Assembly: GCA_947044365.1 (NCBI GenBank)
Contig: OX345639.1
Span: forward strand, 1,623,001-1,687,000
Length of the DNA: 64,000 nt
Reading direction: 5' to 3'
From: Petrosia ficiformis
Taxonomy: Eukaryota > Porifera > Demospongiae > Haplosclerida > Petrosiidae
Shown here: piece by piece, positions 1 to 10,600 of the stretch
How the letters are laid out: every line of letters begins with the position of its first letter
Position numbering within the stretch: position 1 is the stretch's first letter
Notes under the pieces: model-generated
The model's database searches: none
What the model was told of the DNA's origin: nothing
Seen by the model: only the letters and a program-made list of their open reading frames with translations
Position numbers and translations under genes: made by a program

Positions 1-153
1 TATAAAAGAAAGCATACTTATGTAGGGTTGTTATATGGAAGTGGTTATTCTGCTGAGATATCATCCCAATTTTGTTCCTGTACTTTTTCGATTTTGATAT
101 ATCTCTACATTTTTTTTTCATTTTTTTGAAAATGTTTTTATTATTCTTGTTTA
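1..153 (+). repeat. Degraded arm of a foldback element
   Basis: The stretch from about 22 (CTTATGTAGGG, then TATGGAAGTGGTT) to about 153 (GAAAATGTTTTTATTATTC) matches, in order and with many changes, the right arm of the intact foldback element at 36116-36407. The left arm is absent or lies outside the window. Confidence 0.6.
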
Positions 154-183
154 TTTTCATTTTTTTGGACTACTAGAATAGTA

Positions 184-459
184 ATCATGCACTGATAAGA
201 GATGTAACCAATATTCTAATAAACTGTTAGATATGTACCAATACCAATCTGATCTGACATTATATCTACCTTCTGGTTTCTGATTCTTTCAATGAAAGTG
301 AGCATGAGTATCATAAAAGGGATCAATGCTGTTATATTCACAAGAAATTACATTATTACAGTATCAGTTACATCTTTCAGAAATATCCGATACTGACACT
401 ACAAATAATGGCTGATAATGACCGATACATACTACCCAATTCAATCATTAGTGCATCAC
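184..459 (-). repeat. MITE with GTGATGCACTGATAA-type ends, copy 1
   Basis: About 275 bp. The left end reads ATGCACTGATAAG and the right end TTAGTGCATCAC, then TA. The interior, for example TTCAATGAAAGTGAGCAT, is the reverse complement of the interior of the copy at 16621-16906, so both belong to one family. The ends are more decayed than in copy 2. It looks non-autonomous: I see no ORF. Confidence 0.65.
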
Positions 460-664
460 TACTCTTCATGTATATATGAAATGTCTTATTACACAATTGT
501 TAAGTATAAAAGTATAATACATGAAAGATCACATGACTCAATCTAGAACAAAGATTTGCATACAATACCATATTAGGTTGAATGATTATCAAAACATAAT
601 GAAATTATTAATGAAGCTAACATTGTTATCACTAGAAATAATTATATTTAGAAACTATCTCAGG

Positions 665-960
665 TGTCATGTTTCCCCTAAAAGGTGGTACCATGGTGCT
701 CCCCCACCCTTTCATTTTAAAGTGTATGCTTAAAAACACTGTCTACAACACTGATTGAACATTGTTGACGGGATATCATGTACCACTAATGCACTCCTCA
801 AGGATGTTGAAGCACTCAGCCAACTGCTGGACATTTTGACCTATTTTCACCACTCTTGTCCTGCTTCCCATATACTTTGTATACAGTTCAGTTTCAATTT
901 TACCAGACATTCACTAGATTTATCAGACAATATCCTGCATAACTGGTTATGAATTTCCAC
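665..960 (+). repeat. Dispersed repeat family C, copy
   Basis: The second half (about 815-960) reappears as reverse complement at about 36550-36712. A core containing CACTAGATTTATCAGACAAT recurs near 54870, 55840 and 57290, and the first part recurs near 8008-8075. Flanks are poorly defined and no coding capacity is visible. Confidence 0.6.
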
Positions 961-1539
961 ACTACTGTGCTACTGCATGTAGCATGATGTAGGTACTACA
1001 TTTAATAACAAAATAAATGACCCATGAACTGTATGTAATATTATTACATTATCACTATGACACCAAATCCCCAGTAATGAATATTATTAATTTTAAATGA
1101 AATTTTATTATATGAATATTGCATTTTGTCATGACAATAAGGTGAGTCAGGTGACCATAATTAATTAGTTGAGTGAAATACTCCAATCTGATTGGTCAAT
1201 TAGAGGTCTAGCTCTTGTAGTAATAAACCACTGAAACTATTTAGAATTTACTACAGTTTAAACAAGAACAAGTTGAATACTATAGTTAATAGCTTGAAGA
1301 CTATTTAGAATATTTATTGTTATATTAACATCTTACATACTATAATTTGAGTTTCTAACTTTTTATGGAATGGAAATATTGAGTTACACCCTTTTGATAA
1401 TTACACTGTCTCTGCAGTCCATAAACATGGAATATATTATCTAATTTAACTTATTTAAACATGCAGCCTATTTCAAGTCCAAGTATATATAACATAACTA
1501 AACTATAGTAATAAAAATCCCATACACTAGCTAAGACTA

Positions 1540-1612
1540 AACCCAGGATCTCCTGATTCCAGGTCGAAACTCATACCACCTGACCAATCAAATCATCCAT
1601 GTTGTGGATAAA
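1540..1612 (-). repeat. tRNA-derived SINE-like fragment
   Basis: Read on the minus strand it has an A-box-like TGGTCAGGTGGTATGAG, a short stem CCTGG...CAGG where an anticodon arm would be, and a degraded B box (CCTGGGTTTAGTCTTAGC). No full cloverleaf forms, so this is taken as a decayed SINE head, not a tRNA gene. Confidence 0.35.
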
Positions 1613-1807
1613 CTTTAATTTAACTATCAAGTAATTAAAAACTGTTGGACTTCATTCTTGCTTACAAATGGCCCCAGTTCATAATAGTCTATTGAGTTAG
1701 TTCATAGCTATAACAATTATATACAGCTAAACATTGAAATGAAATACATTTAATGATCATGGTCATTGATGTCAGAAACTTAATACTGCACACAAAACAA
1801 ATGATTA

Positions 1808-1850
1808 TATATATATATATAAATATATAAATATATATATATATATATAA
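1808..1850. repeat. (AT)n microsatellite
   Basis: Nearly pure TA repeat interrupted by AAATATAA spacers. Confidence 0.9.
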
Positions 1851-2073
1851 TTATAGATACTTTTAGTAATAGCACTTGTATTTAACATCTCAAACTTCTA
1901 AATATTTAAAGTAGCATTAAGTTTACACACACACGCACACACAACACTTGTGTATATATAAGGGTACTTGATAACATACCTTCTGATACCAGACAGGGTC
2001 ACAGGGAATAAAGTCTTCTTGCTGGAAAGCAGTTGAGCTTGCTTATTTGGGAGGCTGGGCTGTATTGTATTGA

Positions 2074-2140
2074 GGGTCTGAAAACAATGGCTATTAGAAA
2101 GGGTCTGAAAATAATGGCTATTAGAAAGGGTCTGAAACCC
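2074..2140 (+). repeat. 27 bp tandem duplication upstream of the start codon
   Basis: Unit GGGTCTGAAAA(C/T)AATGGCTATTAGAAA at 2074-2100 and 2101-2127, followed by a partial third copy. It ends 17 bp before the ATG at 2158. Each unit contains ATGGCTATTAG, a two-codon upstream ORF, so the duplication would double short uORFs if it is transcribed. Confidence 0.85.
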
Positions 2141-2157
2141 TGAACCGCCAAATTGTC

Positions 2158-5100
2158 ATGGAGGACTTAGAAGACCATGAAGAAGTGTTAGAACAACAAC
2201 AACTCAATCTAGAGAAGCTCAAACATCTTCAAGAGCAACTGCAAAGAGAACTTCTTTCACAAGTTACTAACTGTGATGAAAACTCAGTCGGTGAAGATAT
2301 GAAAGCAGAAATTCTCCAATCATTGGGATTAGATATCAGAGATGTATCAGTATTCTCTGCTATGTCAATAGAAGATAAAGTAAAAACTGGTTTTGGTAAA
2401 CCCATTGATAGTTTTGTTCCAATTAGTAAATGTCAAATTCAATATGAAAACGAGTCTGTTTATTCTCAATTAATGCCCTTTCAAAACCATAATAATCCAC
2501 ATTTTGAAAAATGTGCAAACCATCAGAGTGCCACACCCACTAGTACTTCCATAAACTATGAACTGCAAAAGCATTCTCCAGAGCCTGGTTGCTTAATATC
2601 AAACCACTCCCCCAAATCACGTGATGGTTTCCAAACATCTCCAACAAATGCCTACTTCACTTCAGTACAAACAACAAATCAGAGGAGTTTACAAACTCCT
2701 CAAAGAGATGCCCATTATTCAGTATATAGTCAGAACACAAACCAAATTCTTGAGCTGTCTAATTTAGACTTTAGTTTCAATGGCTTGCAACGTTTAGAAA
2801 CACCTTCGGTAGCATCAACTGAATTTCTAAGTCTTCCAGAACCAGTGAATAACAAAATCACAAATTATAAAACAGAAATGAATGATAAAGAACATACCGA
2901 TGACCAAAGGGTACAAAATGATAAACCCCTATCTAATGAACTAAAACAAGATACTAATGAAATACAACATCATAAAGATCGTGGGAAAAACTCATCTTTT
3001 GGGACCTGTCATGGAACTACAGTGTTGCAATACCATACACAGTCGCCACATCAATCTCCACTGTATAACAATATGCCACATCATGTACCTATCTATTCCA
3101 GATTAGAACAGGAGACATTAGAATATCCTCACGATCCCTTCACTCACCAAAATGACCAGACTGCTGTCAATAATACCACAACTGAATCAGATAATGCATT
3201 TTCTAGTCAAAGAGATGACAAATATTTGCAAATTGTGTATGAGAAAGAACATTTGGTTACTGAAAACGACAAACTGATGATTAGTTGTAATCAACTTCAA
3301 CATCAAGTAGAGGAATATACCAGGTGTGTAGTACCACTAGTATTCCCTCTGATATTATTTGTATTGTTAGTTTATGTTCTGTCAAACAGAGATTTAAAAG
3401 GTATCATATTAAATACATACATGTACTTATCACTTTGCCTCCATTTTTAGTGTTGACATCTCTGTTCAATTTGCACACATTAAAAAGCTAAAAACATGTT
3501 CGATAAATAGAACACATATCCATTGCAGCCCTATTTATTACTGGTTTAGTTGCTATAGACATAACCCTTTTACATGTACTTTTGCAATAAACCTTATTAA
3601 AAAAAAAACATCAGTGATCATATATATATTCTAAACTCTCTCTACAGTATTAATCAATCTTTGAATGAGAGAATACAAAGATTACAAAGACATATGGTAT
3701 GTAATATCAGGTTTGAAGAAGCATCCAACTGTAATACATGTGTTTCAAATACATGTACTCCAACTGTAATACATGTGTTTCAAATACATGTACTCCAACT
3801 GTAATACATGTACTCCAACTGTAATACATGTACTTCAACTGTAATACATGTGTTTCAACTGTAATACATGTACTTCAACTGTAATACATGTACTTCAACT
3901 GTAATACATGTACTTCAACTGTAATACATGTAATTAAACTGTAATACATGTACTTCAACTGTAATACATGTAATTAAACTTTAATACATGTACTTCAACT
4001 GTAATACATGTACTTCAACTGTAATACATGTACTTAAACTGTAATACATGTACTTCAACTGTAATACATGTACTTCAACTGTAATACATGTAATTAAACT
4101 GTAATACATGTACTTCAACTGTAATACATGTACTTAAACTGTAATACATGTACTTCAACTGTAATACATGTACTTAAACTGTAATACATGTACTTAAACT
4201 GTAATACATGTACTTAAACTGTAATACATGTACTTAAACTGTAATACATATACTTTCCGAGTTAATAGGTTGTGTGATTGTTATATCGTGTATGTCCATA
4301 CTTCCTAATACACATATATGACAAAATAAAAAGTATCATTGGATGCTCTTCTATGGCTTTCCACTCATAAACTACTTATATACTACTTCTGAACTGAAAT
4401 GCTTTTATCTGATCTTTATGTCTTGATAATTGATAATATCAGAAGCTTATGATTAGCAAAGCCATAAATGAATGTCTATCATATTACATACCCACACGTG
4501 ATTTATTATACTATTATGTAGCACCAAAACAAAGTCTGGTAACTCTGGAATACATGTATTACAATTGAATGCTTCTCTGTGGCTTTGCACTTTTGTAAGC
4601 TCCTGATAATGAAGTGTTTTTGGCAAACATTTGTACATGTAATTAATTTAATTATTATTATTACAAAACAAATGCATTGTATCATCCAAGTTTATTACAT
4701 CACATGATCTTGAAACAAAATTGTCTGTCTGTCTGTCTCCTGATACGTCTGTACATACTACATACATGTACTTCGATTCACTGAGAAGAGTCCTTTGGAA
4801 TTATAGACCTTGTAGCTCCAACAGCTCTTCCATTTCATTGCCTGTAGTTAGGTTCATAGTTTCAGACAAGGCATGACTTTTGTTTCAATATGGTTGCAGT
4901 ATCACAGCAAACTGTAATACTGCTGTTGGTACAGAGGCAACTGGTGTTGTTATTTCCTCGCAAGTTTACCAGTGTTTGTATCCCGTTCTTTGGACAAGTA
5001 TATTTGCGAGTAATTATATATTTTTTATGTTTTCATCTCCACAAGGATGATTTTCAGGATGATTATGAAGCAAGAGAGAGACTTGTATCCATGTTGAAAG

Positions 5101-7635
5101 GACAGCTCACCACTACAACATCTCAACTCAAAGACCAAGAGAAAATCATTAAAAAATTTCAGGAAAAAATTGAGAATTTAGAAGAAGTAAGAAGGCTGTG
5201 TAAAGTCTGTTCACATTCACAATGACCTCAAAATTAGGATATGATGACTTTATATATAATATAATGTATAGTTTAATGTCATAAGATTAATACATGGTTA
5301 TACTGTAAGTCTGTAACTCAATAATGAAGCAATGGATGATGCAAAACAGAATGGGAAGGATAATTATATGAAAATGGTGAAGATAAAAAGAATGTTGGTC
5401 ATTCCAAACTAAAGTTATGATAAATTTTCTGAGATCCTTGTGACTGTGAGTGACCTTTAGATACTTCTCTTAATTCTGTTTTCATAGAATTACATGTATC
5501 TGTAGATTTCTAAATATCCATAATTACATGTATCTTTATGTGACCATTCTTGTGATAGAGAGATTGCTATATGATTTATACACTAAGGGTCACAGGCCTG
5601 AGGTGTCAGGACAGCTTGGTAGTAAGAGGCCTTATAATTACTATTCATGAATATACCAAATTGCATTGCTTTTGTGTATAAGTGGTGAGTGTCTAAATAT
5701 TGTATTGAATTATAGGAGGAATGTTGCATACATGTCATGTGACTGGTTATGTAAAACCTGTAACTACATGTATATATGTTAACTTTTAAGTGCATTCTAT
5801 TCAGCCATTTTATATACAAAGCCAACAAAATATTTTATCTTGCATGAACATTAGTTGGTCTTCCTAGACATCGAATTTCATTGCCTTCTTGTATAGACTG
5901 ACTGAATGACATACTTTTAAATGTAAGTGTTTCTTTAAGATTATCATAATCCATATGACCTGTTTTTGCAGAGCCAGCTAAATTGATTTTGTAATTTGTA
6001 ATTTAGGAACTTCACAGTGTTACTAGAGAAAAGAGAGATATGAAAGAAGCTTTCCATCAGGTAAGGAATGGCAGTGTGTCATGTAGGATCTGTTCTTTAG
6101 GGGAGGGGCCTTTGTATTTTAGCTAATTATTTGTTACTAAATATAGCATATCATTTGTTACTATATTTAGCATATCATTTGTTACTATATTTAGTATATC
6201 ATTTGTTACTATATTTAGCTTATCATCAGTTACTATATTTAGCTTATCATCAGTTACTATATTTAGTATATCATTTGTTACTATATTTAGCTTATCATCA
6301 GTTACTATATTTAGCTTATCATCAGTTACTATATTTAGCATATCATTTGTTACTATATTTAGTTTATTATCAGTTACTATATTTAGCATATCATTTGTTA
6401 CTATATTTAGCATGTCATTCGTTGGTTATTATCGGTTACTATAATTTATTTAGCATATAATTTGTTACTATATTTAGCTTACCATTTGTTACTATATTTA
6501 GCATATCATTTGTTACTATATTTATTGATAGACATTAGCAGAATTGGATGATTTGAAAGAGGATAATAGTCAATTGGAGGTCAGTATATAAATATATGAT
6601 AAATGTTGGCTACAATATACTAATAACAGAATATGTATAATATACATAATGTGTAGACCACACCCATTACATTAAAATCATTTCCCTTCTGAATTAGTTT
6701 CTAATTTGCTTTGTCTATTTCATTTACAGACAAATCTTCATTCAGTAGAGGCTCGATTACATGATACAGAAGAAGAGGTTAGTTCATTATGTGCCTCACT
6801 GAGTACAATGCAAGACAGAGAGAATCAGTATCAAAGGTATGTACTATGGTAATTAGGGGTTCATTTAGGAGGGTGGGGCATATCCCCCTCACCAGAATAT
6901 CCCCCTTCTTGGAACTTAGTATTATTTATTGCCTATTTTGGTACCTATGGGGTAGTGCTTTATATTATAGATGTACCAAAACAAGTTATAACTAATTTTG
7001 ATTTTAAACATGGATACTAACAAAATATGAATACTAAAGTCTATTCGCATTCATGATGACCTGAAATTATGATGTAATGTAGTATGTGGTATAACGTATA
7101 GTTTAATGTCATAAGATTATACTGTAACTTAATAATGAAGCAATGGATTGAAATTCGACATACACTAAAAAGAACGAGAAGGATAATTATATGAAAATGG
7201 TGTGGGTAAAAGGATTGTTGGTCATTCTAAACTAAAGTTCTGAACATTTTTCTGAGGTGATGGTGGATGGGAATGACTTTTATAGAGTTAATAATTATCT
7301 GGATAAATGATACCATTATTATTTCAATCTGTTGTAGTACTATTCATCATTTGGAAGATGAGATTAGAAGTCTAAGACATGTTAATAATAGATTACACAG
7401 TCAAACAACTCATTTTCAATTTGGGTATGGACCATGTATCAATCCATCCTATAATATTTTATCTTTCTCTCATTTTCCATATACTAGCTGCTTCCTCTAT
7501 CAATCTAAGTCTATGTATTTAACTATCTACATCTATCTATATATCTATTTACTTGTCTATCTACATGTATATCTATCTATAATCTATCTATTCTACCTAC
7601 CTACCTATCTGTCATGTATCTATCTATCTATCTAG

Positions 7636-7670
<35 letters not shown>

Positions 7671-10600
7671 GTTACATATCTTATTCTATTTTAATTTGTA
7701 TAATATATAGCTCTAATGAAAAACCTAATATCCCAGATGAAAACAAACTGGGATTCTCTGTGTCTCATCGTAAATCTACATCAGGTCTGAGAACCTCCCC
7801 TTCTTCTGTGGTCAGTAGTAGTCGTAAATCAACACCTGGTCTGAGAACCTCCCCTTCTTCAGCAGTCAGTAGTAGTGGTAATCATCCTCTCACAAGAAGA
7901 AGGTGGTTAGAAACTAGTGAAGATGGATTTGTATTTGGGTCTCCTAATCTCTTAAGGGGTGAGGAGTCAAATCTATGATATTTTTAATATGTGGACAGTG
8001 TTTACACCAAAGGGTGGTACCTTGGTACTCCCTCACCCTATCATTTTAAAGTTTGTCATGTACCACTGATGAACTCCTCCACTTTTAATATTTTATCCTG
8101 GGGGAAACACTGATTGCTGAGTATCCATATAATATGTGACCACTTAATGATTATGATAATGTACCATTTCTATATCGTATCAGAATCTACAGATGACAAA
8201 GAGAACTCTCTAATCCTGTCTCCTATGAAGGAAACTTATGTTTCTCCTAGAGGACAAATGGAACAACCATACACTATATTTAGTTCACCTGCAGAGAATG
8301 CTCTGAGGGCTGTTCGTAGGGGTAAGGTTACTGGCACTAGTAAGTCACCAAAAAGTGGAGGAATGGATAAAAGAAAACAAGTGAGTCATGAACGATAATT
8401 ATTGTCCATTCACATTCACCTTGATCTTAGAAAAATGTTTATAACTTTAGTTTGGAATGACCAATCGTTTTACCTGCACCATTTTCAAATAATTATTGTT
8501 CCCATTCTTATTTGTGTATATCAAATCTTAATCCATTGCTTCATTATTGGGTTACAGTATAATCATGTATTAACCTTATGACATTAAACTATACACTATA
8601 TTACATATACATATAAAATCATCACATCTTAATTTTGAGGTCATTGTGAATTTGAACAGACTTTAACTAGAGTAGTTTAGTGTCATGTATTGTGTAGAGT
8701 TTGAATGGATAATGTTATTAGGTATCCAGATATTTTATTGCAAATATTTCTAAATATAGCCACACCCAAGTAAAAAAAAAAAAAATTTTGTTGCAAATAC
8801 TCACAAATACATTTATACTTTTCTTCAGTACCTCCTTCATCAGATTGTGCATGATGTCCTGTCAATATCCAATAGTCAAACGTCACATAGCTTATATTGT
8901 ATTGTCTTGCTAACTTACTGTTGTTTCTACTCTTTTGTATTCTGCTGGCTCATTTAAATTTCATATAACATTGGTGTAATTAATAGGGTAACACTTATTC
9001 TACATTTGTCTTATTACTACTAAAATGCTTGTTAATTGAAACTTTGATTCGTAAATATTAAAAGTCTAAAAATAGAAATGTCACCCACAAAATACACATT
9101 ATCAGTTATCAGTTAAGATTCTTTAAAGTATTATTATTTTATAAAAAGGAAAGGTCACACAAAATATACATTATCATTTACTACACTATAAAAAGAAAAT
9201 TGTTAAAGTAGCTATAATTGATTGGTTACTACAGTTGCAAGAAATATCGTAAATGTAGTTAGTTGGTCCTGGAGGATACATGGAGATACCAAAACTACTT
9301 TGTACCAATTGTCAATAATAATGGAAACACTATTAGCACCCATCTAATTTTAGACAGCTGCAATACCAAACTACATGTATAAATATGGTGTGGGATAGTA
9401 TTCATTTACATTGCACTATCAAAATAATGTAGTGGACTCCACTATTTTAACAGTGGGACTTCTTGAAACTATACTAACCAATAAATTAGTCATTTTAATA
9501 ATTTTGTTTTTTAAGTGTACTATTAATTTTGTTTTACAACTTGGGTGTGGTTATATTTAAAGCGCGGACGTCGTGCGCGGGACCGGTCGCAAATAGATAC
9601 GCGGTCGCGTCGCTGGGGAGCCGGATCACAACAAACGGCCGCCGCCTTCGACGTGTCACCGCTGTCGTCTGTCGACGTCGACGTTGCCATCGACGACAAC
9701 CGGTCCCTCGAAGGGCCGTCTCATATTCTGTAGGAGGATACTTAGCAAGTTGTTCATCAATGGGATACTTCTTTTCATTTATATGTTGCTTCAAATGCTT
9801 ATAAACTCCACGACGTTCATCTGACATACCAATATAGTGACAAGGGATTTTGGTATTTGGAGGTTCTGGAAAGTCTACATCATGATTAAGCTTGAAGTAA
9901 TAAATTCCAGCTCTTTCTAATTCGGCTCTACTCATATCTTTTCCTCCTATTGATTTTCTCTCCACGAGCATTTTTGTTGTTAGATTGAGGTGTCATTTTC
10001 TCCCCTTGTTTTGGAGGATATACTGTTATAATTTCATTTTTTGTCGGTTCTGTTGAGTTTGGTTTGTCAAAGTATTCTTTAATTTCAGCCCACAAGGCAG
10101 CCAAAGATGTTACCTCTGCAAATGGTGAAGTTTTTTGTTTATTAGATTTTTGTTGTCTTTTAGACTCTGGAAAAAAACTTTTTGGATTTAAAGTACTGTC
10201 TCGACCTGGTGTTTTGTTTGCTCCACTGTAGTGAGAATTACTGTCTTTCTTTCTTATTGGGGATGTTTGCATACCAGTTTGTTTAGTTAATTTTTGAGCT
10301 GATTGCATCTCTACTACTGGTTACATCTTGGTGTGGTTCAATGATAGTATTATCACTGTCTGAGTTACTTGTTAATGATTGAACCTCGTCATTTTCTGAT
10401 TCTTTTCTACCAATTTCTTCATTTGATGTTTGACTTGATTGGTTATTTTGTGCTGTTCCACCAATGAGTGGTACCTTCACTTCCAAGTTGTGAATACCTT
10501 CTACAAGTAACTTAACAGAATCATCTTCTTGGTTTATTTCACGATCGTCATTCTTTGGTCGATCTTCTTTGGATTCAACGGAGTTGCTCATTGTCAGAAA

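Larger units (their letters stand above)
460..2157. other. Gene-free leader region
   Basis: No convincing exon is seen. The stretch holds a dispersed-repeat copy (about 665-960), a tRNA-like SINE fragment (1540-1612), an (AT)n tract (1808-1850), a short (CA)n run near 1925-1942 and a 27 bp tandem duplication just before the first ATG. Short ORFs at 521-733 and 755-952 fall in repeat sequence. The promoter and 5' leader of the downstream coiled-coil gene should lie here, but I cannot place a start site. Confidence 0.5.

Noticed and set aside
521..952. Two short ORFs near the window start
   Set aside because: Located in dispersed repeat family C and AT-rich DNA; no coding signature.
1540..1612. 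A tRNA gene on the minus strand
   Set aside because: No complete cloverleaf and a broken B box; better explained as a SINE relic.
3738..4255. A CRISPR array
   Set aside because: 20 bp units are directly adjacent with no spacers, in an animal intron; it is a minisatellite.
6123..6460. Open frames on both strands (96 and 109 aa)
   Set aside because: Translations of the 24 bp intronic minisatellite.
9529..9804. Plus-strand ORFs across the GC-rich block
   Set aside because: GC-rich DNA lacks stops by chance; the Arg-rich translations have no motif, and the opposite strand has the better argument.
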